A stretch of DNA of 64,000 nucleotides, taken from contig NZ_BMUI01000027.1 of the NCBI RefSeq assembly GCF_014650115.1, positions 1 through 64,000 on the forward strand, read 5' to 3'. Each line of letters begins with the position of its first letter. The stretch's first letter is position 1. The stretch is from Streptomyces olivaceoviridis. GTDB taxonomy: Bacteria > Actinomycetota > Actinomycetes > Streptomycetales > Streptomycetaceae. The translations under genes and the position numbers were made by a program. This document shows, in pieces, positions 53,000 through 61,939 of this stretch. Below the pieces are notes generated by a model. The model was not told the origin of the DNA. It ran no database searches and worked only from the letters and a program-made list of their open reading frames with translations.

Positions 53000-54140
53000 C
53001 CCACGTCCCGCTCGCGGCCGACTCGGCCATCGCGTCCAGCACGGTCGCGCTGTGCACCGCGTCCGCGAGCGTGGTGCCGTACGGGGTGCCCTCGGCGATG
53101 GAGCGGACGAAGCGGTAGGCCTCGATCACCTTCAGGTCGTCGTAGCCCATCGCGTTGGCCGCGCCCGGCTGGAACGCCGCGAACTCCCCGGCACCCGGGC
53201 CGACGTACACCGTGGTCACCGGTTGGTCCTGGTACGTCGTGCCCCGGCTCACCTTCAGCTCGTTCATCCGGCGGAAGTCCCAGAACACCGCGCCCCGGCT
53301 GCCGTGCACCTCGAAGCCGTAGTTGTTCTGCTCGCCGACCGAGACCCGGCATGCCTCCAGCACGCCGCGGGCGCCGGAGGCGAAGCGGAGCAGGCAGCTG
53401 ACGTAGTCCTCGTTCTCGACCGGGCCCGGCTCGCCGCCGGCGGCCAGGGCGTGGCCGGCCGTCGCCCCGCTCGGACGGGCGCGTTCCGGGACGAAGACCG
53501 CCGTGTCCGCGGTGAGCGAGGTGATGTCGCCGAGCAGGAAGCGGGCCAGGTCGGCGCCGTGCGAGGCCAGGTCGCCGAGCACCCCGCTGCCGCCGCGCTC
53601 GCGCTCGTAACGCCAGGTCAGGGCACCGTCCGGATGGGCCGCGTAGTCGCTGAAGAGGCGGATGCGGACGTGGGTGACCGTGCCGATCTCGCCGGACGCG
53701 ATCAGGTCGCGGGCGGCCTCGACGGCGGGCGCGTTGCGGTAGTTGAAGCCGACCGTGCCCCGCACGCCGGCCTTGGCGACGGCGTCGGCGACCGCGCGGG
53801 CGTCCCCGGCGGTCAGGCCCACCGGCTTCTCGATCCAGAGGTGCTTGCCGGCCTCGGCCATCGCCACGCCGATCTCCCGGTGCAGGAAGTTCGGCGCGGT
53901 GACGCTCACCGCCTGCACGCGCGGGTCGGCGGCCACCTCGCGCCAGTCCCGGGTCGCCGAGGCGAACCCGAACCGCTCGGCGGCCTCCTCCGCCCGCCCC
54001 GGCACCTCCTCGGCGACGGTGACGAGCCGGGGCCGCAACGGCAGCCGGGGGTAGTGGTGCGGGAGACGGGCGTACGCCTGGGTGTGCACCCGGCCCATCC
54101 AGCCGAACCCGATGACGGCGACGCCGAGCGTGTCCACCAT
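52980..54140 (-). CDS. Gfo/Idh/MocA-family dehydrogenase
   Basis: A 386-aa dehydrogenase. Rossmann motif GVAVIGFGWMGRVHTQAY; active-site WIEKPVGLTAGD; GDLASHGADLARFLLGD carries the Asp/His pair; the GFNYRNAPAV segment is typical of the longer subfamily. GGGAGAGGGG precedes the ATG. The end overlaps the convergent LacI gene. It is divergent from another LacI gene that has operators on both sides of the shared promoter region, so that LacI probably controls it. Confidence 0.9.
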   Translation of the reverse strand: MVDTLGVAVIGFGWMGRVHTQAYARLPHHYPRLPLRPRLVTVAEEVPGRAEEAAERFGFASATRDWREVAADPRVQAVSVTAPNFLHREIGVAMAEAGKHLWIEKPVGLTAGDARAVADAVAKAGVRGTVGFNYRNAPAVEAARDLIASGEIGTVTHVRIRLFSDYAAHPDGALTWRYERERGGSGVLGDLASHGADLARFLLGDITSLTADTAVFVPERARPSGATAGHALAAGGEPGPVENEDYVSCLLRFASGARGVLEACRVSVGEQNNYGFEVHGSRGAVFWDFRRMNELKVSRGTTYQDQPVTTVYVGPGAGEFAAFQPGAANAMGYDDLKVIEAYRFVRSIAEGTPYGTTLADAVHSATVLDAMAESAASGTWVTLPGS

Positions 54141-54169
54141 GACAGCCCCTCTCCCTCGGACACGGTTGT

Positions 54170-54181
54170 TGGACCGGTCCA
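54170..54181. promoter_or_regulatory. LacI-type operator, site 1
   Basis: TGGACCGGTCCA, a perfect 12-bp palindrome, 30 bp upstream of the Gfo/Idh start. The near-twin TGGAACGGTCCA lies at the LacI promoter (54253-54264). Confidence 0.65.
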
Positions 54182-54231
54182 GATCCGCTCCGGGGCCACC
54201 TTTGTTCGGACATGACCAGCGTGTCAACCCT

Positions 54232-54266
54232 TTGACAGCGCCGCGCGTCGCATGGAACGGTCCATG
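54232..54266 (+). promoter_or_regulatory. LacI gene promoter with operator site 2
   Basis: TTGACA (54232-54237), 18 bp, AACGGT (54256-54261), 7 nt, ATG at 54269: leaderless. The palindrome CATGGA-ACGG-TCCATG (54251-54266) covers the -10, so the gene is probably autoregulated. Confidence 0.65.
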
Positions 54267-54268
54267 CC

Positions 54269-55276
54269 ATGAGACCGCCGACGATCCGTGACGTGGCCGA
54301 ACGGGCCGGCGTGTCGAAGTCGCTCGTGTCCCTGGTACTGCGTGGCTCCGGTCCGGTGCGCCCCGAGAAGCGGGAGGCGGTCCTGCGGGCCGTGCGCGAG
54401 CTGGGCTACCGGCCGAACGCGGCGGCCCGCAGCCTGAGCGAGCAGCGCACCCGCACCATCGGTGTCCTCCTGGACGACCTGCGCAACCCCTGGTTCGTGG
54501 AGCTGCTCGACGGGCTGAACTCCCTGCTGCACGCGGCCGGTCTGCACATGCTCCTCGCCGACGCCCGCCTGGGCCGGCGGATGGGCCACGACCTCGCCGA
54601 GCCCTTCCTGGACCTGGGCGTCGACGGACTGGTGGTGGTCGGCACGGTCCCGGACGCGGGCGGCCTCGGCGCGCTCGCGCGGCGGATGCCGGTGGTCGTG
54701 GCGGGTGCCCGCGAGGCGCAGCCGCCGGGCGTGGACGTCGTCGCCGGCGACGACGAGCGGGGCGCCCGGCTCGCCACCGAGCATCTGCTCGGGCTCGGCC
54801 ACCGCCGGATCGCGCACCTCGCCGGCCACGGCGCCGTCGGCGCACTGCGCCGGCGGGGCTTCGAGACGGCGATGCGGGCGCACGGCGCCGAACCGCTCGT
54901 CGAACCCGGTGATCTGACCGAGGAGGGCGGCTACCGCGGAACCGTCCGCCTGCTCAGCCGCCCCGACCGGCCCACGGCGCTCTTCGCCGTCAACGACATG
55001 GCCGCGGTGGGCGCGCTGTCGGCGGCCGGCGAGGTGGGGCTGAGGGTGCCCGGCGAACTGTCGGTGACCGGGTACGACAACACCAGCATCTCCCGGCTGC
55101 GGCACCTCTGGCTGACCACCGTCGACACCGCCCCGCACGAGGTGGGCCGGCGCGCCGCCCGCTGCCTGCTGGACCGCTTCGAACGGCCGGGCGGCGAGGG
55201 GCGGGTGCGGCTGGCCACGCCGACACTGGAGATCCGGGGGACGACGGGGCCGCCCGGGGACGCCCTCCCCGGGTGA
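54269..55276 (+). CDS. LacI-family regulator
   Basis: A 335-aa classic LacI protein. HTH TIRDVAERAGVSKSLVSLVL, hinge NAAARSLSEQRT, effector domain with GVLLDDLRNPWFVELLDGLN and the IIR-type FAVNDMAAVGAL and SVTGYDNTSISRL. The N-terminus is encoded 7 nt after its own -10 with an operator in between. It is divergent from the Gfo/Idh gene and followed by an unrelated cupin gene on the other strand. Confidence 0.92.
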   Translation: MRPPTIRDVAERAGVSKSLVSLVLRGSGPVRPEKREAVLRAVRELGYRPNAAARSLSEQRTRTIGVLLDDLRNPWFVELLDGLNSLLHAAGLHMLLADARLGRRMGHDLAEPFLDLGVDGLVVVGTVPDAGGLGALARRMPVVVAGAREAQPPGVDVVAGDDERGARLATEHLLGLGHRRIAHLAGHGAVGALRRRGFETAMRAHGAEPLVEPGDLTEEGGYRGTVRLLSRPDRPTALFAVNDMAAVGALSAAGEVGLRVPGELSVTGYDNTSISRLRHLWLTTVDTAPHEVGRRAARCLLDRFERPGGEGRVRLATPTLEIRGTTGPPGDALPG

Positions 55277-55301
55277 TACGGCCTCACACCGGGATACGGC
55301 C

Positions 55302-55646
55302 TCACAGGTTGATCGCGTAGGCCTTGCGCAGCGTCTCGTGCACGGTCCACGTCGTACGGTCTCCCGCGCGGAGCACCGCCATGTCGCCGGGCCCCACCCT
55401 CAGCGTCGGCCCGCCCTCGACCTCGATGGTCGCCGAGCCGCTGATCACCACGAACACCTCGTCCGCCTCCGTGTCCGTGACCACGCCCGGGGTGATCTGC
55501 CAGATCCCGCGGAGCTGCCGGCCGTCCGCCGACTCCCACACCACCTTCCCCGTCACCTCGGGGTTCCCGGCCACGATCAGCCCCGGGTCCAGGGGCTCGG
55601 GTTCGAGGTCGGCGTCGGGGATGTGGAGCGCGAAGCTGTGCGTCAT
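55302..55646 (-). CDS. Cupin (DUF861/Cupin_3) protein
   Basis: A 114-aa single-domain cupin. VVWESADGRQLRGIWQITPG, DEVFVVISGSATIEVEGG and VGPGDMAVLRAGDRTTW form the two cupin motifs. This small class is often called (S)-ureidoglycine aminohydrolase-like, but function is not known. Start chosen at MTHSFALHIP; longer in-frame sequence lies in the promoter of the divergent membrane-protein gene. Confidence 0.85.
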   Translation of the reverse strand: MTHSFALHIPDADLEPEPLDPGLIVAGNPEVTGKVVWESADGRQLRGIWQITPGVVTDTEADEVFVVISGSATIEVEGGPTLRVGPGDMAVLRAGDRTTWTVHETLRKAYAINL

Positions 55647-55776
55647 GCCACCGACCCTGGCCGGTGCGGCAGCCGCGCCGCCATGGACAGTGTGTGGGGC
55701 ATCGGGCCTGGTCGGGGGACACTTCGTCGGGGAGCGCCGGCTGGCGGGGGCGCGGGGCCCGGGTGATCGTGGGGAC

Positions 55777-56292
55777 ATGGCTGACTCCACGGCGGCCGGA
55801 CCGGCGCCGCCCCGGCAGCACGACACACGGGAGATCGTCCTGTTCGGCGGGGTGTACGGCGCCGTCCTCGCCAGCTCGATGGTCGCGGCGCTCACCCAGT
55901 ACGGGCACACGTCCGCCGACGTCCGCGGCTACGACGCGGCATGGGTGCTGGTGACCGCGTGCGCCTCCGCCCTCGCCCACGGCTACGCCCACTACATCGC
56001 CGAGCGCGCCCCGCACGGCCGGTGGGACGTCCTGCTCGCCATGCGCAACGAGTGGCCGCTGGTCACGGCCGTGCTGCCCACGGTCTTCCTGCTCGCGGGC
56101 GCGCGCTGGGGGTGGTGGCCCGCGAAAGGCGTCGAGTACGTGGCGTTCGTCCTCAACATCGTGATCCTCTTCGGCATCGGCCTCGTCACCGCCCGCTGGT
56201 CGGGGCGCCGCTGGCCGACCGCCGTCCTCATGGGGCTCGGGGACGCGTGCCTGGGGGTCGTGGTGGTGGTGGCGAACGCGCTCATCAAGTAG
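55777..56292 (+). CDS. Four-helix membrane protein
   Basis: A 171-aa protein with about four transmembrane helices: IVLFGGVYGAVLASSMVAAL, AWVLVTACASALAHGYAHYI, AVLPTVFLLAGARWGWW and VLNIVILFGIGLVTARW. No named family is certain. GATCGT ends 6 nt before the ATG; a GGGGA is also present. It stands between a cupin and a TetR gene. Confidence 0.75.
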   Translation: MADSTAAGPAPPRQHDTREIVLFGGVYGAVLASSMVAALTQYGHTSADVRGYDAAWVLVTACASALAHGYAHYIAERAPHGRWDVLLAMRNEWPLVTAVLPTVFLLAGARWGWWPAKGVEYVAFVLNIVILFGIGLVTARWSGRRWPTAVLMGLGDACLGVVVVVANALIK

Positions 56293-56320
56293 GGGGCGGG
56301 CGGCCCACGGACCGGTGCGC

Positions 56321-56899
56321 TCAGCGGGGGGTGCGGACTCCGTCCAGGGCGATGGCGAGGACCCGGTCACGCTGGGCGTCGTCCTCGAACGCCGTCGCCG
56401 TGATCCCGGCGACCATCCGCACCAGATCACCGAAGTCCATGTCCGTCCGGGCGGCGCCGGCCCGCTGCGCGCGCTCCAGCAGGGGGCCGCCGGCCGCGAA
56501 CATGGAGTCGCGGCAGGACTGGAAGATGTCCGACTCGCCGTCGAGGGCCTCGCGCACGGCGCGCTTGGTGACCATGTACCCGGAGAACCGGTTCAGCCAG
56601 GCCGTCAGCGCCTCCCACGGTTCCCGGTCCGCGAGCTCGACGGCCGCCCGGCACAGGGCGTTGACGTCGTCGGCGTAGACGCTCTCGAACAGGTCGCGGC
56701 GGGTCGGGAAGTTCCGGTACAGGGTGCCGATGCCGACGCCCGCGCGGCGGGCGATGTCCTCCAGGGAGGCGTCGGCGCCGTGCTCCGCGAACGCCTCGCG
56801 GGCCGCGTCGAGCAGGGCGTCGTAGTTGCGGGCGGCGTCCTTACGGTGCGGCCGGCGGGCCGCCACGATCTCGCCGACGGGGAACGGCGTGGCCGTCAC
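56321..56899 (-). CDS. TetR-family repressor
   Basis: A 192-aa regulator. HTH: LEDIARRAGVGIGTLYRNFP near residues 46-65; ligand domain after that. Start GTG with GGGAGG 5 nt upstream. It is divergent from a DHA2 drug-efflux gene and the intergenic region holds an overlapping pair of dyads. This is the classic arrangement of a self-regulated multidrug pump. Confidence 0.9.
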   Translation of the reverse strand: MTATPFPVGEIVAARRPHRKDAARNYDALLDAAREAFAEHGADASLEDIARRAGVGIGTLYRNFPTRRDLFESVYADDVNALCRAAVELADREPWEALTAWLNRFSGYMVTKRAVREALDGESDIFQSCRDSMFAAGGPLLERAQRAGAARTDMDFGDLVRMVAGITATAFEDDAQRDRVLAIALDGVRTPR

Positions 56900-56940
56900 T
56901 GCTGCCTCCCGGGAGGGAATCGACTGGAACCGGAGGGGTA

Positions 56941-56970
56941 CCTCCGCTACAGTGGAGGCATACCTCCACT
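56941..56970. promoter_or_regulatory. TetR operator with overlapping dyads
   Basis: AGTGGAGG-CATA-CCTCCACT (56951-56970) is a perfect 8-bp dyad. CCTCCGCT (56941-56948) also pairs with AGTGGAGG (7 of 8), so two repressor dimers could bind. TACAGT (56948-56953) fits a plus-strand -10. Confidence 0.8.
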
Positions 56971-57141
56971 TTAACAGTGCGGGGTCGGCTCCGCCGTGGC
57001 CGGACGCGGCCCGCGGAGCCGGCTCCGGGCATCTCCGTGGCGCGGCCCGTACGACCGCGCCCCCGGTGCCCGGCCCACTCGGTACCGACCCTCCGCGTCC
57101 CTGTTCTCCCTCCGCGTCCCTGATTTCGGAGAGGCTTCTTC

Positions 57142-58572
57142 ATGCCCCGCGCGTCCACCCGCCTCACCTTCGCGGTCCTCGCGACCGGTGCCGGCGTGTT
57201 CTCCATGCTCCAGTCGCTGATCGCGCCGGCCCTGCCGACCGTCCAACACGCCCTGCACGCCTCGCAGTCCACCGCGACCTGGGTGATGACGGCCTACCTG
57301 CTGTCCGCCTCGGTCTTCACCCCGATCCTCGGCCGGGTCGGCGACCTCGTCGGCAAGAAGCGGACCCTCGTCGCCGTGCTGCTGACCGTCCTCGCGGGCT
57401 GTCTCGTCGCCGCGCTCGCCCCGAACATCGGCGTGCTCATCATCGCCCGTGTCGTCCAGGGCGTCGGCGGCGCCCTGTTCCCGCTCTCCTTCGGCATCAT
57501 CCGGGACGAGTTCGCCCCCGGCGAGGTCAGCGGCAGCATCAGCAACCTCTCCGCCGTGATCGCCGCGGGCGGCGGGGTCGGCATCGTGGCCGCCGGTCCG
57601 ATCGTGTCCGCGCTCGACTACCGCTGGCTGTTCTGGATCCCGGTGGCGATCGTCGCCGCGACGGTCCTCATCGCGCTGCGCTACGTCCCCGAGTCGCCCA
57701 AGCGGGCGGAGGGGCAGGTAAGTTGGAGCGGGGCCGTGCTGCTCTCCGGCTGGCTGGTGGCCCTGCTGCTGCCGTTGAGCCAGGCCGGCCAGTGGGGCTG
57801 GGGCTCGGCGAAGGTGCTCGGTCTGTTCGCCGCCGCCGTCGTGCTGTTCGGCGTGTGGCTGGTGACCGAGGCCCGCTCGCGCACCCCGCTCATCGACCTG
57901 CGGGTGCTGCGGCTGCCCGCGGTGTGGACGACCAACACGGCCGCGCTGCTGTTCGGCGCCGGCATGTACTCCATCTGGTCCTTCCTGCCGGGCTTCGTCC
58001 AGACGCCGTCCGCGGCCGGTTACGGCTTCGGCGTCGGCGTCACCGCGTCCGGACTGCTCATGCTGCCGATGCTGGTCGCGATGTTCCTCTCCGGCGTCCT
58101 GTCGGGCCGCCTGGAGCCCCGCGTCGGCGCGAAGGCGCTGCTCACCACGGGGGCCGCGCTCGGCGCGCTGGCCTGCGGCTTCCTCACCCTGTGGCATGAC
58201 GAGCAGTGGCAGGTGGCCGTCGTCTCGGGCCTGTTCGGCCTCGGCATCGGACTCGCCTTCGCCTCGATGGCCAACCTCATCGTGGGCAGCGTGCCGGCGG
58301 AGCAGACCGGCGCCGCGACCGGCATGAACGCCAACATCCGCACCATCGGCGGCTCGATCGGCGCCGCGCTCACCAGCCTCCTGGTCACCGGCCGGCTCCA
58401 GCCCTCGGGCCTGCCGTACGCCTCCGGCTACACCCACGGCTGGGCCCTGCTCGCCGTCCTCTGCCTGGCCGCGACCGGCGCCGCCCTCCTCGTCCCGGTC
58501 CACCGCACCGGCCGGCCGTCCGTCCCGGACGCCGTACCGGGGGCGACACGGGCACCCGCTCAGGTGCGGTAG
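57142..58572 (+). CDS. MFS drug/H+ antiporter, DHA2 family (14 TM)
   Basis: A 476-aa transporter with about 14 helices. Motif A appears as ILGRVGDLVGKKRTLVAVLL, motif C near GGGVGIVAAGPIVSAL, and the TWVMTAYLLSASVFTPI helix is typical of EmrB/QacA. It is expressed divergently from the TetR gene. Leader about 150 nt. Substrate unknown; probably toxic lipophilic compounds. Confidence 0.92.
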   Translation: MPRASTRLTFAVLATGAGVFSMLQSLIAPALPTVQHALHASQSTATWVMTAYLLSASVFTPILGRVGDLVGKKRTLVAVLLTVLAGCLVAALAPNIGVLIIARVVQGVGGALFPLSFGIIRDEFAPGEVSGSISNLSAVIAAGGGVGIVAAGPIVSALDYRWLFWIPVAIVAATVLIALRYVPESPKRAEGQVSWSGAVLLSGWLVALLLPLSQAGQWGWGSAKVLGLFAAAVVLFGVWLVTEARSRTPLIDLRVLRLPAVWTTNTAALLFGAGMYSIWSFLPGFVQTPSAAGYGFGVGVTASGLLMLPMLVAMFLSGVLSGRLEPRVGAKALLTTGAALGALACGFLTLWHDEQWQVAVVSGLFGLGIGLAFASMANLIVGSVPAEQTGAATGMNANIRTIGGSIGAALTSLLVTGRLQPSGLPYASGYTHGWALLAVLCLAATGAALLVPVHRTGRPSVPDAVPGATRAPAQVR

Positions 58573-58608
58573 GGTTGACCTGCGTGATCACGCGGAACGC
58601 TCCGCGTG
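58570..58608 (+). promoter_or_regulatory. tRNA-Pro copy 3 promoter and leader hairpin
   Basis: TAGGGT (58570-58575), 42 nt before the tRNA. The leader contains CACGCGGA-ACGC-TCCGCGTG (58589-58608). The layout matches copy 2. Confidence 0.5.
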
Positions 58609-58617
58609 AGACCGCGG

Positions 58618-58691
<74 letters not shown>

Positions 58692-58709
58692 CTCGTGAGA
58701 GTCGTGGAC

Positions 58710-58746
58710 CAGGGCCGGTTTTCGGAGTCATCCGGAGCCGGCCCTG
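58710..58746 (+). terminator. Hairpin after tRNA-Pro copy 3
   Basis: CAGGGCCGG (58710-58718) pairs with CCGGCCCTG (58738-58746); the loop holds CGGAGTCATCCG as in the other copies. Confidence 0.65.
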
Positions 58747-58868
58747 TGCTGTGCCCGGGGACCGGACGCCTCCGTCCCGTTGAACCCGTCGGCTCCCCGC
58801 CCCGTGCTCCTGCACGGGGACACCGCACGCCCACGGCCCCCGCCCGTCCGCTTCCTGGGGGAGTCGCC

Positions 58869-59657
58869 ATGCTTCGGGTGTTGGCCGTCGACGACGAGGA
58901 ACCGGCGCTCGCCGAACTGCTGTTCCTGCTGCGGGCCGATCCCCGGGTGCGATCGGCGGAGGGAGTCCTCGAAGCGGCCGAGGCGCTGCGGCGGCTGGGC
59001 CGGCGGGGGACGGACGGTGCGGCGGACGTCGACGCGGTGTTCCTGGACGTCCGCATGGCGGGTCTCAGCGGCCTGGACCTCGCCCGGCTGCTCGCCGGTC
59101 GCGCCGAGCCGCCCCGCGTCGTCTTCGTCTCCGCGTACGCGGAGCACGAGGAGTACGCCCTCCGGGCGCCCGGGCTCCGGGCCGTCGACTGGCTGCTCAA
59201 GCCGGTGCGGCGCGAGCGGCTGGCCGAGGCGGTGCGGCGGGTCGCCGAACTGGTCGCGGCCGACCGCGCCCCCCACCCGGGGCGCTCCGGGCCCCGGCCG
59301 CTCGCCGACGGCGTCCCGGTGGAGCGCGAGGGCGTCACACGGTTCCTGCCCGTCGCCGACATCACCCGTGCCGAGGCCCACGGCGACCACGCCCGGCTCC
59401 ACACCCGCCAGGACAGCCACCTGGTGCGCATCCCGTTGTCCACGCTGGAGGAGTGCTGGCGGGCGAAGGGCTTCGTGCGGATCCACCGGCGCCATCTCGT
59501 CTCCCTCGCCCGCATCGACGCGTTGCGGGTCGACGGGGGGAGGCTGACGGTCAGTATCGGCGCGACGGTGCTGGTCGTGAGCCGCCGGTGCGCCCGTGAA
59601 CTGCGGGATCTGCTGGTCGAGAAGGCCACGACGGACCAGCCCGGCAACGGTCGCTGA
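58869..59657 (+). CDS. LytTR-family response regulator
   Basis: A 262-aa regulator. Receiver domain about residues 3-125 with VDDEE near the start and phospho-acceptor Asp60 in FLDVRMAGLSG; LytTR DNA-binding domain about 150-250 with RIPLSTLEECW and IHRRHLVSLARI. GGGGGAG lies 5 nt before the ATG. It precedes a small membrane protein, a sodium:solute symporter and a LytS-type kinase, its likely partner. Confidence 0.9.
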   Translation: MLRVLAVDDEEPALAELLFLLRADPRVRSAEGVLEAAEALRRLGRRGTDGAADVDAVFLDVRMAGLSGLDLARLLAGRAEPPRVVFVSAYAEHEEYALRAPGLRAVDWLLKPVRRERLAEAVRRVAELVAADRAPHPGRSGPRPLADGVPVEREGVTRFLPVADITRAEAHGDHARLHTRQDSHLVRIPLSTLEECWRAKGFVRIHRRHLVSLARIDALRVDGGRLTVSIGATVLVVSRRCARELRDLLVEKATTDQPGNGR

Positions 59658-59733
59658 CCGAAAGCTGTCGCTTTGGTTCCCTGGTGCGTACACTCCACTG
59701 CGACGTGTGATCATCGCGGTCGGAGGACGCGGC

Positions 59734-60135
59734 ATGGGTGCTCCTGGGACTCCTCGACGTGAAGTGGTCACGGGGACTCCGCGTGCGGCCCGCGTGGACC
59801 ACGGGGGCCACGGAGGCCAAGGTCACGCCCGCCCCGGCGCCGTCCGGGCCGGTGAGGAGGGCCCGGCCGTCGAATCCCTCGCCCTCCGCACCCTGATACG
59901 CCGTCAACTCCGGCTCGGCCTCCTCGCGTTCGGTCTGCTCGTCGTCCTCCTCGGGCCACTGCCCCTCGTCCTCACGGCCCGGCCGGACACGGGGGCCCGG
60001 CCGGGCAGCGCGCTGATCGTGTGGGCCGTTCTCGGCGTCGCCGTCTATCCGGCGCTCGTCGTCATCGGCCGCTGGTACGTCGTACGCGCCGAACGCAACG
60101 AACGGGACACCGCGGACCTCGCCGAAAGGGCCTGA
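59734..60135 (+). CDS. Small two-helix membrane protein (DUF485-like)
   Basis: A 133-aa protein with a long polar N-terminus and two helices (LRLGLLAFGLLVVLLGPLPL and ALIVWAVLGVAVYPALVVI) ending RWYVVRAERNERD. This matches the small protein found before acetate/monocarboxylate symporter genes. GGAGG is 8 nt before the ATG at 59734; a shorter start near 59872 (ValGluSer) is possible. TACACT (59689-59694) is a candidate -10. Confidence 0.75.
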   Translation: MGAPGTPRREVVTGTPRAARVDHGGHGGQGHARPGAVRAGEEGPAVESLALRTLIRRQLRLGLLAFGLLVVLLGPLPLVLTARPDTGARPGSALIVWAVLGVAVYPALVVIGRWYVVRAERNERDTADLAERA

Positions 60136-60184
60136 CGGTGACCGACGCTCCGCACCACCGGCCCGGCCGCGCGGGGGCCGCCTG

Positions 60185-61939
60185 GTGAACCAGACGTACG
60201 GCATCGTGGCCGTGTCGGCGGCGGTCGTCGCGACCCTGGTGATCGGCTCGACAGGGCTGCGCATCTCCCGCACCACCTCCGACTTCTACGTCGCCTCCCG
60301 TACCGTTCCGCCGTACCTCAACGCCATGGCCATCAGCGGCGAGTACCTGTCGGCGGCCTCCTTCCTCGGCATCGCCGGACTCGTCGCCGCCGAGGGCGTC
60401 GAGATGCTCTGGTTCCCCGTCGGCTACGCCGCCGGCTACCTCGTGCTGCTCGTGTTCGTCGCCGCCCCGCTGCGCCGCTCCGGGGCGTACACCCTGCCCG
60501 ACTTCGCCGACGCGCGGCTGGAGTCGAGGGCCGCCCGGCGCGTCGCCAGCGTGCTCGTCGTCGGCGTCGGCTGGCTCTACCTGCTGCCCCAGCTCCAGGG
60601 CGCGGGTCTCACCCTCGGCCTGGTCACCGGCGCACCGCGCTGGCTCGGCGGGGTGCTCGTCGCCGTCGTCGTCACCCTGGCCGTGGCCGCCGGCGGCATG
60701 CGCAGCATCACCTTCGTCCAGGCCTTCCAGTACTGCCTGAAACTGACCGCCCTGCTGGTGCCCGCGATCTTCCTGGTGCTCGCCTGGCACGGCGACCCGC
60801 GCCCCGCCGGCGCCCTGGACGAACCGCCGACCTTCCGCCGGCACACCCAGGTCACCGTCGAGACCACCGTCCGCATCCGGATCGAGACGCCGCTGCGGGC
60901 CGTGGCGACCGGTGCCGTGGACGGACAGGGTTACGACAACGGCCGCCTGCTGCTCGACCCCGGGGTGCACGAGGTCCGGGCCGGGACGACCCTCCGGTTC
61001 CCGCCGGACACCCCGGTGCCCGAGCGCGCGTCCGACGACGGACGCCGCACCGGAGCCTCCAGCTGGGCGGCGCCCCTGTCCGGCGGCAAGGACGATCACC
61101 CGCTCTACACGACGTACGGGCTGATCTTCGCCACCTTCCTCGGCACCATGGGGCTGCCCCACGTCCTCGTCCGCTTCTACACCAACCCCGACGGCCGCGC
61201 CGCCCGGCGCACCACCGTGATCGTGCTCGCCCTGGTCGGCGGCTTCTACCTGCTGCCGCCCCTCTACGGCTTGCTCGGCCGCATCTACGCCCCCGACCTG
61301 CTGCTCACCGGCACCACGGACGCCGCCGTGCTCGTCCTGCCGGAACGCCTCGTCGGCGGACCGGGCGGCGACCTGCTCGGCGCGCTGATCGCCGCGGGCG
61401 CCTGCGCCGCCTTCCTGTCCACCGCCTCCGGGCTCACCCTGTCCGTCGCGGGCGTGCTCAGCCAGGACGTACTGCCCTCGCTCGGCGTCCGCCACTTCCG
61501 GCTGGCGACGCTCCTGGCGGTCGCCGTGCCCGTCACGGTGAGCGTGGCCGCCGGCAACCTCCCCGTCGCCAACGCCGTGGGCCTCGCCTTCGCGGTGGCC
61601 GCCTCCTCCTTCTGCCCGCTGCTGGTGCTCGGCATCTGGTGGCGCGGCCTCACCGCGCCCGGCGCCATCGCGGGGCTGCTCACCGGTGGCGGCAGCGCCC
61701 TCGTCGCGGTCGCCCTGACCATCGCCGGGCCCCTGACCGACGGCTGGGCGCACACCCTGCTCGCCTGGCCGGCCGTGTGGTCCGTACCGCTCGGCTTCCT
61801 GACCATGCTCCTGGTCTCCATGGCCACCCGGGACCGGATCCCGGCCGGCACCGAGGCCGCCATGGCCCGCCTCCACCTGCCCGAACGCCCCGCCGGCCAG
61901 GGCGCGCCCCCCACCCGCCGAGGAGTGACCACCCCATGA
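60185..61939 (+). CDS. Sodium:solute symporter (SSS family)
   Basis: A 584-aa transporter with about 13 helices. DFYVASRTVPPYLNAMAISG and YLSAASFLGIAGLVAAEG match the acetate/pyruvate (ActP/MctP) branch. A loop of about 85 mostly polar residues (about 205-292, rich in Thr, Val and Arg) lies between helices and is unusual in length. GTG start. It ends in ATGA overlap with a 13-codon ORF. Substrate probably a short carboxylate. Confidence 0.88.
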   Translation: MNQTYGIVAVSAAVVATLVIGSTGLRISRTTSDFYVASRTVPPYLNAMAISGEYLSAASFLGIAGLVAAEGVEMLWFPVGYAAGYLVLLVFVAAPLRRSGAYTLPDFADARLESRAARRVASVLVVGVGWLYLLPQLQGAGLTLGLVTGAPRWLGGVLVAVVVTLAVAAGGMRSITFVQAFQYCLKLTALLVPAIFLVLAWHGDPRPAGALDEPPTFRRHTQVTVETTVRIRIETPLRAVATGAVDGQGYDNGRLLLDPGVHEVRAGTTLRFPPDTPVPERASDDGRRTGASSWAAPLSGGKDDHPLYTTYGLIFATFLGTMGLPHVLVRFYTNPDGRAARRTTVIVLALVGGFYLLPPLYGLLGRIYAPDLLLTGTTDAAVLVLPERLVGGPGGDLLGALIAAGACAAFLSTASGLTLSVAGVLSQDVLPSLGVRHFRLATLLAVAVPVTVSVAAGNLPVANAVGLAFAVAASSFCPLLVLGIWWRGLTAPGAIAGLLTGGGSALVAVALTIAGPLTDGWAHTLLAWPAVWSVPLGFLTMLLVSMATRDRIPAGTEAAMARLHLPERPAGQGAPPTRRGVTTP

